Source: Arabidopsis thaliana
Taxonomy: Eukaryota; Streptophyta; Magnoliopsida; Brassicales; Brassicaceae
DNA length: 64,000 bases
Assembly (NCBI RefSeq): GCF_000001735.4
Contig: NC_003075.7
Location: forward strand, 16,927,001 to 16,991,000
Direction: 5' to 3'
Shown here: positions 51,592-64,000 of the stretch, piece after piece
How the letters are laid out: each line of letters opens with the position of its first letter
How positions within the stretch are numbered: position 1 is the stretch's first letter
Notes under the pieces: model-generated
Told to the model about the DNA's origin: nothing
Database searches by the model: none
What the model saw: the letters and a program-made list of their open reading frames with translations, nothing else
Translations under genes and position numbers: made by a program

Positions 51592-54082
51592 TAAAAAACA
51601 TTTTTTTATTTTGGAAATGGGTCGCTCCGTTCGAAATTTATGTTCTGATTAATTTGGGCCTAGCCCAGTTTAACCCATCTTTGTACCCAGTTCGGTCTAG
51701 CCCAGTTTGGTTAGAGATTAAACAATGTCGTTTAGCTGAATGGTGTGTCCAGATGGAAAGCTGCTGAGATGATTAATTATTCTACCCCTCCTTGTTTAGT
51801 TTTTCAGGCCATGATTAAAATGTATAATTAAATTTACTCTTAGGAACACTTCAAGTCTCTTAAATTTTATAGTCTGTATTTAAATATTGTCCATCAATAT
51901 ATTACTATCCACCTAAAAATCTACTAACTATTAACCTGAACGTGGTCAGTGTATATATCTGCTTTTAAGAAACCTCACTAGTTTCAGTCCCTTGAATCTG
52001 AAGCACCTTTTTATATTTTTAAAAAAGTTAAGAAGATGTACGTATATAGATTACGAATTACATCGTCTTTGTTGATAAATATCGAGAACTATATATGTTT
52101 AACGAAATCGTTTTAGATTTGGCGTGGCTCATATTTTTTTTTTATGTAAGGACAATTACATACTATTGTTATCTCTTTCATTTATCGTCTCTTTTTAGTT
52201 TGTTTGTTTTTGATAAAGAACTCTCTTTTTTAGTTTGTTTGATCGTATATAAGTTTGTTTATACGATCTTTTAAGCTAATATCAATAAGAAAGAAGTTAT
52301 AAAAAAAAAAAATTGTTTATTTTAATATGGACGAAAGCTTATAAAGTATCTTATATTTATGGAGTTGATTTGATGATGCTTCCATACAATTACAAATAAA
52401 TTAAGGAGCAGATGCAAGTGGTGGCCGGGTTAAATTATCAATCACGCCAACACAAAGACGCACCACCGGTAAAAATGTGACTTTGGTCAGCATGTAGATA
52501 ACCTACCAATCATAATTATATCTTCTTTGTCTATTTGGCTTTTTCTTTTCCTCTCTCTTTATATTATTATACATCCTTATAGGTAAAACATTCTGTTACT
52601 TTCACTTACCCATTGTTAATATTTCCCTTAGAAAACACTTAATTCTTTCTCACAAGATGCAAATACGTACTCATAAAATATTATTTAATTTGTATCATGT
52701 TCAATAATATCCTCTCTCAAATATAGAATTGTTTGTAAAATGATTAGAGGAGAGTGGTGTGGAGACCAAATTTTAGTCCAAGTACCAGTAATACGAATTT
52801 TTCTTTCAAGAGAAAAACTAGTAAAACACGATCGGCCAAGTTCATTACAGTACATAGAGAAACTCACTCTCAGCAGTGAAACTAAACAATACAAGACATG
52901 TATGTAAGTGACACGTAACTATATATCATGCAAATGCTTAGATTTCAATTTAATCACTCATGGGACCAGCTTCTGGACCATTAATTGCCCCATAATGTCT
53001 ATAAATTAAAATACAGGTGAAATATATTGGGGTAGATATATATTTTTTTTTTATCATGTCAACTATCTAAGGTAGATAGATATTTTTAAGAAATACAGTA
53101 TGTTAAAAAAAATCGTCATAGAGCCTTGTCAAATATATTCAGTAAACATAAATACTATATGTCATTATTTCTGTCCATCTTTTGAAATTTTACATATCAA
53201 CAATATTATTATTATTATTTTGACTAAATAAAGAAATATGAAAATTTCAAAGTTATATAAATGATCCGATCATGCAAATACTCATTAGATGAGACATACG
53301 CTGCAACTAATTATCTCTTGAAATGATTAATTAATCGGCTTACCACTGTAGAGATCGAAAAACACAGAGTCTTGGAATACAATTATACAGAAACGGTAAG
53401 GGTAATCATTCAGCTTCTCGCACGTAATAGCACAATAACAAAGTCTCACCGTACCCATTTTAGTTTGGTATAACAATAAAGTATTGCTCATATTAAGGTT
53501 CTTACTATAAAAGGAAAGGAAGAATCAAAATAAGATTTTGAGATTTCCTCAAATAGTTAACATGTATAGAAATTATTTCTGTTTCGTATCTAATTGTTTC
53601 TTCTGATTGCTTGTATGATTCGAAAATGATCGACCCTACCATATTTTGGTATTATTCAGACAATCTAAATATCTCCCGTAGTTTTCTTATAATTAAAATC
53701 TAACACATTTTAAAAATTTATGTAAAAAACGAAGAAGTTATTTTATTAAACTATAAATAACCTTTTCTTTATAACTCTCTGCTTCTATCTTTCGAGCATT
53801 GAAATGATTAAAAAAAAATTAGTGGTGTTTTCAACATAGATCATGACAGGCAAACCCTAGATTTTACTTCACCTACTTGAGGTTAAAAAACTTAATTGCA
53901 AGTAGGCCAGACATCGGATCTTCTCTCTTAAGGGCTAAGCAAAACCCATCTCTCCTCTTTCTTCTATCTTCTTTCTCTTCCTTCTCTCTTCTCTTGTATA
54001 AACTCCACTGAGCTCTGTTTTTGTTTTTACCGTAGATCGTTTCGAGTCTCTTTAATCTTTGGCGGGTTCCGTAAAAAAAAAA
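50950..54082. other. 3.1-kb gene-free region, ACO1 / NIP1
   Basis: The ACO1 leader and promoter occupy the first several hundred bases. The remainder is strongly AT-rich with poly(A/T) runs, a TA microsatellite (51555-51598) and a duplicated 15-nt block (51403 and 51479). No open frame looks like a protein, and I see no tRNA or obvious hairpin precursor. Confidence 0.55.
51555..51598. repeat. A-run plus (AT)n microsatellite
   Basis: About 14 A residues followed by about 12 AT dinucleotides and another A-run. Likely polymorphic between accessions. Confidence 0.9.
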
Positions 54083-55266
54083 ATGGCCTCTTCTAGATTC
54101 CAATCTGGGTTTTGTCCTATCTCTTCGTGTCCCTCTCTTGAGAATTTCATCGAAAGGATTAAAGACGCATGTCGTTTCACCCTCTCCGCTGTTCTAGGGA
54201 CAATTCTCTCGGCGGTCTTGACTTTCTTCTTCGCTTTAGGTCGGTCTCTTGTTTCCTATTACAATTTCTTGATTCTTTTCAAGAATGTCTCTCCACTTCT
54301 TGGAAACTTTTATGAAGCTTTTTGTCCTGCTTTGGATTGATTTGATCATTGATATCACTTTACTGTTGAGTAGGGTAGAATCTGCAACTTTGGGTTTTTA
54401 TGTAGAGCTAAGAAAGTTGTTTCCTTCTTCAGTGGGCACATTGCTTGGAGCACTTACTGGAGCTTTGATAGGCCAAGAAACCGAAAGTGGGTTTATCCGA
54501 GGAGCGGCGGTTGGAGCCATTTCGGGAGCTGTTTTCTCTATCGAAGTCTTTGAGTCATCTCTTGTTCTTTGGAAATCTAATGAGTCACGTTTTGGATGTC
54601 TCCTCTACTTGGTGAGCTGAGATCTTCATTTGAACTACTCATCTGCTCTGTTTTTTTCCAGATTTGATTCGAACTGATTCTTGTTTCTTGTTAATCTTTG
54701 TGTAGATTGATGTCATTGTTAGTCTGATAAGTGGTAGACTTGTGCGGGAACGAATAGGTCCAGCAATGCTAAGTGCGGTTCAAAGTCAGGTACAGTTTTT
54801 TATTAGCAATGTGTTATTGGTTCCATTATCAGCAATGAGATCTCCTCTAATCATATTCATCTCTCTTCTCACTGATCAGATGGGAGCTGTGGATTCAACT
54901 TTCGAAGAGCTCTCGAGTATTTTCGATACCGGTGGCTCAAAGGGGTTAACAGGAGATTTGGTTGATAAAATACCTAAAATCAAAATCACTGGCAAAAACA
55001 ACTTAGATGCTTCTGGCAACAAAGACTCATGTTCTGTTTGTCTTCAGGTTTTTTGCTCATTTCAGCTCAAACGAAATCTTAATTCCCCAAATGCAGAACC
55101 AAAAGGTTTAGTTCTTGATCTTCTTTTGTGTAACTTTTTGCAGGATTTTCAACTTGGTGAAACGGTGAGAAGCTTGCCACATTGTCATCACATGTTTCAC
55201 TTGCCTTGCATAGACAATTGGCTCTTCAGGCACGGATCTTGTCCAATGTGTAGACGCGATCTGTAA
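54083..55266 (+). CDS. NIP1: RING-H2 protein, NEP-interacting protein 1
   Basis: Five exons (54083-54239, 54433-54611, 54706-54789, 54880-55047, 55144-55266) give 236 residues. A hydrophobic segment (residues ~33-53) and a Gly/Ala-rich second one (GALTGALIG...GAAVGAISGAVF) form a membrane-spanning pair. The C-terminal RING-H2 has CSVCLQDF, then LPHCHHMFHLPCIDNWL and CPMC, complete for two zinc ions. The Arabidopsis protein with this layout was described as anchoring the phage-type plastid RNA polymerase RPOTmp to thylakoids; ubiquitin-ligase activity is inferred from the RING. The ATG follows an A-run and a CT-rich leader. Locus probably At4g35840. Confidence 0.92.
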
Positions 55267-56637
55267 TCTCTTTTCTTACCATTTGCACAGCCTCTTCCCT
55301 CTCTCTCCTTCTTCTTGTATGGTCGTAAATTCGTAATCATGTGGTTAGAGTCTCTATATATGTACAAAGAAATGAAAAAAAAAAAGTTTTGAAATAAGTT
55401 GATCTTAACCAAACCCATTAAATTCAAGACTTTAGATTGTGTGTTGGTCTCACCAAACTTTGAAGTGAGTGATTGAATTTTCGTAAATACAACTACATTC
55501 AGTAGTTATGACGTGAAGGAAAGAAATTGAATTCTATGTGTGAATCTATGGCTCGTGTGGGCCTCCAGGAGATAAAATCATGCCAAATCACATTTCTTGA
55601 TTTGGTTTGTTAATTAGCTCTTCTTACATCTAAACAAAACATTAATAATACTCACCAACACGTAATTAATTACAATGTCAATTTTGGCTAGTGCAATTAT
55701 TACGAGAGCTTTCCGTGTTGTAACTTGTCATTTGGTTAAATGTTTTACTTAACAAACAAAGTGAATAATAATATGGTTATGTTGATCAGTCTCTATCTTT
55801 TTTCATGATGCTTTTTCTAGGTTTGCCTATAAGTCCTCTATATTTGGGGGGTCTTTTGAATTACATGGAACTTTATAAAAACTTTAAACATTTATTTCAA
55901 GAGTAGTCTGTTGTATTTAAAGTTTAGTTAAAAGAGTATTCAACGTTGTATCTGGTCATCTGGCACTTTAATTACTTAAATTTATAAAATATGAACCACA
56001 GGTTTTTAATCACGGGAAGCAGTATCGACTGAACAACTACTACAAAATTCTACAAGTGTTGTCGTGTGTTGATTGAAAAGTGTTTTTGAAATTCGTTTTC
56101 GAAAATGGAATTGCACGAGCTTTGATTAAAATAAAGGTTTCTTTTGGTCAATAGTTCTCACTTAACGCAAGAAGAACAAATATTAGTTGTCTTCACGTGA
56201 TCTTCCGACAGATTCAAAGTTTTAATTAGTTGGGACATCCCCCAACTGTAATAATATCTTTTTCTCCATCATCATCGTTTCTTCTTCGGTACACGTGGCA
56301 GCCACGTGAACCACTCGATAGCCACGTGATCATCGTCAACTGGTTCTGCATATTAAGCCCAATAACCCATCAAGGCCCATACAGTGAGCATAAGCTTTTA
56401 AAATTCCGATCCATTAAATCAAACCGGTTAACTCCCGGTTAGATCTGTATATTTTCCGGTTTATGTTTATTCCCTAAACCCTGAGGCCTGAGCTGATGAT
56501 ATATCCTTTTTTCCGACGGCGGAACTCGATTATACAGTTTTCCTCTCTCTCACTCTCTCCGTAGTCTGAGACTCGCCGGAAAAGCTTGTATTGGCTTCTC
56601 TTCGATTTCTGGCGGAAGTAAGGATATCACGTGAGCT
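55267..56637. other. Spacer NIP1 to PPR gene, with promoter elements
   Basis: NIP1 3' flank, AT-rich middle, then a G-box cluster (56292-56328) and AGCCCA/GGCCCA motifs (56356, 56374) before the PPR leader. Confidence 0.55.
56292..56328. promoter_or_regulatory. Triple CACGTG (G-box/ABRE) cluster
   Basis: CACGTG at 56292-56297, 56303-56308 and 56323-56328, each with a GCC flank on one side (CACGTGGC or GCCACGTG), about 310-345 nt upstream of the PPR ATG. A fourth CACGTG lies at 56628-56633, five bases before the ATG. GCCACGTG is the classic bZIP/bHLH site for ABA and light responses. Confidence 0.65.
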
Positions 56638-59600
56638 ATGAAGTTCCTCATGCAATCCATTTCTGGTATGCTTTTATGGACTTTTCATCCTCGTGACTAA
56701 CTAGATAGATCCCATTTTGCATCTGTCATGAATCGATCTTTATCCTTTTGATTCAATCGACTGCACATTCGTCCTTAATGTTAGTTTTTGATTCGACGGA
56801 AACAGGGAGGAATCGATCTCTGGTTCGAGCTCTAGTTAGTCGGCGTTACTTCGCTTCATCGCCGGAGGAAATCGCAAAGAGAAATTACGCCAACGATCTG
56901 TCGGAATACAACACCGCTGTCAACTCCGTCACAGCTCAGCGCAGGTTTATTTTCCCCCCTTGATTTGTATTGCTCATTGTGTTCAGAACATGGGGGGATC
57001 CAATATGAATGTGATGAGATATTGAGATTGAGAACTCTTTTGCCATGATAATATATACTTGGTTACTTCATTGGTCCATGCTTAAATATATGATAAATCT
57101 TTTCTTTTTTGGGTAGGCACTATTTGCTGAGGGATGTTTATGATGATATGAAGCTTGATGGTGTGCAGCCTACAGCTGATATCTTCCATTCATTTGTCGT
57201 GGGAACGATGAAGGGTGCTCGGTTAAGCGATGCGTTCTTTTTCCGGGAAGAAATGAAAGCCATGGGGATTGCTCCAGATGTATGTCCTATGATCTTGTTG
57301 TTTTTTACTCTTACATTGCATAGAATAAACTCGTCTTGTTGATTTATGTTCCTAAGAAAAGGTGAAATATAGAAAATCTAGCAGCTGATTGAGCGATTCC
57401 TTATTCAATGATTTAGACTTTACAGAATGAGTCCGTCCATCCGTGGCTTGTGTTGTTCACCGTGCGTTCATTCTTGTAGGTGAACTTGTACAACTTTTTA
57501 ATTTCCACATGTGGGAAATGCAAGAATGGAAAGGAGGCAATCCGAGTATGTTATCTTCCACTTGCTTTAATGGAAGACCTTTTTTTTTTCTTTTACATTC
57601 CTTGATTTTCATTCATTAATGAAACTTTTGGTTGTCTTACTGTAAGGTCTATGACGAGATGAAGAGATATGATGTAAAACCAAATGGACAGACCTTTGTC
57701 TGCCTGCTCAATGCCTGCGCTGTTTCTGGCCAGTTAGATCTTGTGTAGGTTACCACTGCTTCTATTGTCTTTTGAGTGCTCACTAATTGAAATGATACTC
57801 TTTGATAAGCTTTTATCCCACTTTTCTCTGTTTTAAGTAAGTACTTGTTTATCTCTTCAGCGCTATCTAAGAAGTGATCTAATCTTTTTCTTATCTGACA
57901 TCAAATAAATTGTTAGATATGCGATAGTTCGGGATATGACTGCTGCTGGTGTTGGTTTGAACCAGTTCTGCTATGCGGGACTCATAACTGCACACTTAAA
58001 CAAGCAGCCCAGACCAGATAATCTTTCTACTAAGGTAACGTGTAAAGGTTTCTTGTTCAGATTTCCTTTTATTTTTTTTAAAGTAGGTTTTCTCACAGCC
58101 TCCTTTTTGCTCAAAAGATTCTCGAGTTTGTGGAGCAGTCAAAAGGCTGGTCAGCAATTGATTCATCAAGGAAGAGTGCAGAAGATGTGATGTTTAGCAT
58201 CAGTGAAGAAGAGCTGTACAATATTCCAACCGCTGATTATTCCCACAGGACCAGGTTTCTGCAGAGGAATTTGACTGTGTATCACGTAGCATTCAGTGCT
58301 CTCGCTGATCTGAAGGATGTAAAAGTAAGATGATCTGTCTATCTAGATTCCAAAATGTCCTGAACTTAGTGGGAATAAAGATAAAGATAAGAAAAGCCAG
58401 TTTCGGAGTTTATTTTTGCATCTTACCAGCAATTCCTCATGGCAGGCAACGGAAGCTCTTCTTGAGATGCTTAAGAAAGACGGAAAAGATACTGACACTT
58501 ACTGCATGCTACAAATCATGAGGTACAATAGAACACACACTTTGATGTTAATTTGCATCTAGATGTTAAAACATAGGCAGTCTTTAGCTACGAAATTAAC
58601 TTTTGTTACTAGTATACTACACTATTAACTCTCGTTGAGAATCAAAACATGATTAACGTATATGCATCTTATTTTATATCTACGCAGGTGCTATCTACAT
58701 TCGCAAGACTTTGAGAATGGTCTCAAACTGTTTCAAGATTACATGAGCGCAGACAAAATCCCTGCCATGGAACTATACACGGTAACACAATGATCTGACC
58801 TCATAACTGGTGTTTTCTATATTTGCTTTGAGAGTGAACGTCTTCTTTACTATATATGTCTTATAGTTGTTGATTCTCAATTGTCAAACCCCGCAAATGT
58901 ATATACAAATAAATCTAAATTCTCAACTAACGCATTAGTCGAAGAGAATTATGCTTCTGTCCTGTTTCCCATACTTGGTTCAACATATCTTTGGGTGATA
59001 TGTATATGCTGAAGATGTCAATTTATTTGTTTTATTTTTACAGACGCTTATAGAAGGAGCTATGACAGGATACACCGATAATGGAATGAAGATTGCTCAG
59101 GACACTCTGGTAATGCTTATTGGCTCGAGCTGTACTGAAAAAAAGAATCTATGAAGTAAACAAAACACGGGCCAATAGTAGAGCCTGATGACAATTTGTT
59201 TGTAAATGCAGATCCAAATGAACGAACGCAATTTCTTCTTAGACCCAAGAACTGGAAGCAATCTGTTACTCAAAGCCGCTGGTGAAAAGGTAAAAATCTT
59301 GAACTTCCCCTAAAAACTTTGGAAATATCTTACTGATATAAAGAGTTGGCTTAGTGAAAGTTAAAAAAAAAAAAACATTTTCTTTATGGCAGACGGGAGG
59401 GTACACAGTTGCAAATATGATATGGGATCTGATGCTAGCTCGGAATATTCTACCAACACTAGCTGCTGTTGAAGCTTACTACAAGGGCTTGAAAGTAATA
59501 AAAAACCTTTTTCTTATTTGACCACAAACTTTCTTTCTCTTGGTATTAGTTATTGATGGTTTTTGTGGTGTGGTAATCATAGGAACGCGAAATACCAGAG

Positions 59601-59681
59601 GATGATCCGAGACTGATGTTAGTGACGCGAACATACAATAACTTGCGGCTTAGGGAAGGGACATTACCTAATAGGCGTTAA
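56638..59681 (+). CDS. Pentatricopeptide-repeat-like protein, probably mitochondrial
   Basis: Thirteen exons from 56638-56665 to 59583-59681 give 444 residues. The N-terminus is Arg/Ser-rich with few acids (RNRSLVRALVSRRYFASS), a good mitochondrial presequence with a possible cleavage near YFASS. Degenerate PPR helices follow: VYDEMKRYDVKPNGQTFVCL and YAIVRDMTAAGVGLNQFCYA are the clearest. The repeats are few and many introns interrupt them, unlike the intron-poor large PPR family, suggesting an old structural mitochondrial component rather than an RNA-editing factor. Function inferred only. Locus probably At4g35850. Confidence 0.88.
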
Positions 59682-60117
59682 AGCAAAGGGACCAAGAGGA
59701 AGAAAGATGGTATCATGGCTTCTTCGTTTTCTACTTCTATTTGCTTATTGGGATCTCTGTGAACCATCTGGGTATTTTAAAACCAGTTCGTTTAGATGAA
59801 TAAGGAAATTTCACCTAGATGATGACTGGATATTATTCTGATTTGATTTCAATTACTTAACCTTGAGAGCTTCATACAAAGCGACAACGTTTTAAATAAG
59901 CCAACGCCTGTTTGGTTTATAAAGATCAGCCTGTTCACTCTTAAATGCACCCGTTTGGTTTTTTGATAAAAGACAATCTGGGAAAAAGAGAAAAAAAGAA
60001 AGAAAGAAAGAGAAACTATACATTCTGGTGTATCCATTTGCAGAGGTAAATAGAAGCAATAGTAGTTTCTGAATCACCAGATTACAGCAGATATGTGACA
60101 CCTCTCTCGAGGATTTT
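59682..60117. other. Convergent spacer, PPR gene / RABB1b
   Basis: 3' flanks, including a GAAA repeat (59993-60012). Nothing else seen. Confidence 0.55.
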
Positions 60118-61839
<1,722 letters not shown>

Positions 61840-63331
61840 GGTTGATGAATTTGAGCAAGGTCGATGATGAATTAGCGCAGGTCGATGGGTTCGAGAGAAG
61901 GAGATGTGAAAGAGAGGAAGAAGAGATTGAAGAGTACAAGTCACCGACGTGCTTTTTGATTTCGAGGTTTCTCGATGAAGAAGCTATCTTCTCCTTCTCA
62001 TCTTTTATAATCTTTTTACTTAATTACTAAAATTAAAGGGATCTAATGACGAATTATCTGAATAATTGTTTTTCTTTTGTATCCTTAAGTTTCAACAGTA
62101 AATAAAAATCCACACAAAATACTCTATAGTATAATTTATTAATTATTATAGTCGTTTTAGTTAATTATTTAAAAACAGAGGGACCAGATGAAAAATATCT
62201 GGGAAACAAATTAAAGCTTAAAATCCATCTCTGCCTTTGGCTCCGTCCACTCTGACTCGACTAGTGCATCATCCATTGTTGGGCATTTGATAGTTTAAAG
62301 TGGGCTTTTTTATTTTTTTATAATGTGGGCTTTTTTCTTTGATGTTGAATGGCTTGGTTAGTGGATTTCGAGACCAGCATAAGTTTCTTTTTTCTATTCA
62401 TCTGAAGCATGGCGCAGTCCATAATCGCTAAATTGATGATACAAAAGAACTTGCACATCAAAACTGTGAACTTACCAGAAATTTGCATTAGCAAAAGCTT
62501 CTTTTATTATATGATGGGGAATACACACGTACCTTGATACAAGGCTACTAATATCAATTGTGTCCGGATTATCACGGTAGTATGCTCTGTTTCATATCTC
62601 TTATGGAAATTACATAACTGTGTTTAAGATGAATGTTCTAGTGGGAAGATAAGAAGAACTCAAATCCTACATTAGAGATGAGTTCCTTACAAATGCTTAT
62701 AGTCTACAATGGCAAATTCGAGAAGCAAATTCGAAACAGAGTTCCATCCATTAGAGAACAGGGGATGTTATTTCATCCCAAACTCAAACCGATCTTAGTT
62801 ATGTTATTTCGTATTTTTTTGGGTATTTTACCTTCAAATTATTTGATTAATTTCATGCTTTAAGGAGAATTTGATTAAAATGAATATACAAGAGTTATGA
62901 ATTTGATTATATTCTCTTATTCTACTAATCACGAAATATTTAGAGAATATGTAATTATCGTTTAAAGAACTATCGTTTTATTCATAAAAACTCTGTAAAT
63001 TACCAATTTGATATACTTCTATCAAATTATTTATATTTTTTAGTTGTGTTAATTCGTTTTTTTTGGGTGTATTTATCTTAAAAAGATGGGATTAAATTTC
63101 ATGATTTAAGGAGAAGAATCTTTTGAGAGATTCGAAACCGCGATAGCATTCCTTGTTCCTCCTTTTCTATTTACCTTTCTACTTTTGCCATCATCTTCGT
63201 CGATCTACTTCCCCCAAAGTCTAACCCTAAAGCCCCCAAATTTCTCCTGATCAAAACCTTGTTGTATAAATCCTGAATCTCTGAAGAAACTTCGAAGATT
63301 TGGGTTTCTCAATTTGGTTGAGAAATTCGCG
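61840..63331. other. Divergent spacer, RABB1b / OSCA-type gene
   Basis: The RABB1b leader and promoter occupy the left part; the middle is AT-rich, with a diverged direct repeat (62798-62869 and 63041-63114). The CT-rich stretch near 63150-63210 is the probable leader of the OSCA-type gene. No coding region. Confidence 0.55.
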
Positions 63332-64000
63332 ATGAATCGCAATTTTTCACCAGCTGCGATGCCACCGATTTCATCAATGACAATAGATAATTCATTCTCT
63401 CCTCCTCCATCTTCCGGCGACTTACCTGAAATCCCAGATGCTTGGTACGGCAACATTCAGTATCTGCTTAATATCTCGGTCATTGGTCTCTTATGCTGCG
63501 TCTCCATCTTTCTCTTCGTTAAGCTACGCAGCGACCACCGTCGTATGCCTGGTCCTTCTGCTCTCTTCTCTAAGCTCCTCGCCGTTTGGAAAGCCACGTG
63601 TCGCGAGATCGCTCGTCACTGTGGTGCTGATGCTGCTCAGTTTCTTTTAATTGAAGGTGGAAGCTTTGTGCTTCTTTTCTCCATTGCTGTTTTAGCTGTT
63701 TCGGTTATGCTTCCGTTGAATTTATATGCTGGGACTGCTTTGTTGAGTGATGAGCTTTCGAAAACGATGATTACGCATATTCAGAAAGGTTCAGCTTTGC
63801 TTTGGCTGCATTTTGTGTTTGTTGTTATTGTTGTTGTTATCTCGCATTTTGGAATCGCTGCTATTGAAGCTAGGTTGAAGTTTACTAGGTTTAGAGATGG
63901 GAATGGGAATATCAGTGACCCGAACGCGAATTCTACTGCTGTGTTTACTATAATGGTGCAGGGTTTGCCTAAGAATTTAGGGTCTGATAGAGTTGAGTTT
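63332..64000 (+). CDS. OSCA4.1: OSCA/ERD4-type (DUF221, TMEM63-like) membrane protein, 5' part
   Basis: An open frame of 223 codons starts at the ATG 63332 and runs off the window without a stop. After a Ser/Pro-rich lumenal or extracellular start come a first hydrophobic segment (residues ~47-65, [18 protein letters not shown]), a soluble stretch, and two more (around 108-131, [20 protein letters not shown], and 155-178, [19 protein letters not shown]). The MLPLNLYAG and TIMVQGLPK blocks are typical of OSCA-family mechanosensitive or osmosensing channels; the LPK block opens the cytosolic RNA-recognition-like domain. Map position suggests OSCA4.1/GFS10 (At4g35870), linked to vacuolar trafficking. 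Confidence 0.9.

Overview
The window is plant nuclear DNA, almost certainly Arabidopsis thaliana chromosome 4 (the block containing the RNA polymerase II largest-subunit gene NRPB1, i.e. the At4g357xx-At4g358xx interval). The evidence is gene content (RTFL peptide, LTO1, SEN1/DIN1, STY17, PLD-delta, ACO1, RABB1b), short GT-AG introns of about 75-150 nt, AT-rich intergenic DNA, and conceptual splicing that gives uninterrupted proteins of the lengths expected for these families. Locus names come from my knowledge of this region; no search was run.

Layout, left to right. 0-9 kb: a single-exon DUF241 gene (+), a small two-exon gene for a secreted cysteine-rich peptide with two tandem 6-Cys modules (-), a 7-exon IST1-like ESCRT gene (+), a decayed F-box fragment, and its intact F-box/DUF295 relative (+). 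9-18 kb: RECQL3 helicase (+, 19 coding exons including an 8-nt and a 4-nt microexon), a CRAL-TRIO/Sec14-like gene (-), and LTO1 (-), which is divergent from SEN1/DIN1 (+). 19-28 kb: STY17 ACT-kinase (-), a 2.2-kb spacer with a possible MITE, the RTFL/DVL micro-peptide gene (+), and an RS-RRM splicing-factor-like gene (-). 28-41 kb: PLD-delta (-) and the 13-exon NRPB1 (-) with its heptad-repeat CTD. 41-51 kb: a tandem pair of prolyl 4-hydroxylase genes (+), the second with a foreign gag-like first exon, then the 20-exon aconitase ACO1 (-). 51-54 kb is a 3.1-kb AT-rich gene-free stretch. 54-64 kb: the RING-H2 gene NIP1 (+), a PPR-type gene (+), RABB1b (-), and the 5' part of an OSCA/ERD4-type channel gene (+) that runs off the window.

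The genes are independent transcription units with no operon logic. Several act in membrane traffic or signalling (IST1-like, RABB1b, PLD-delta, CRAL-TRIO, OSCA) and several in plastids (LTO1, SEN1, STY17, NIP1). Neighbour relations that matter are the divergent LTO1/SEN1 and NRPB1/P4H promoters, the convergent pairs (RECQL3/CRAL-TRIO, SEN1/STY17, second P4H/ACO1, PPR/RABB1b), and two local duplications (F-box and P4H).

Most unusual items: the gag-like/prolyl-hydroxylase fusion, the two-module cysteine-rich peptide, the 4-nt microexon in RECQL3, the competing GC and GT donors in PLD-delta that add or remove 11 residues next to the first HKD motif, and a four-copy CACGTG cluster upstream of the PPR gene.
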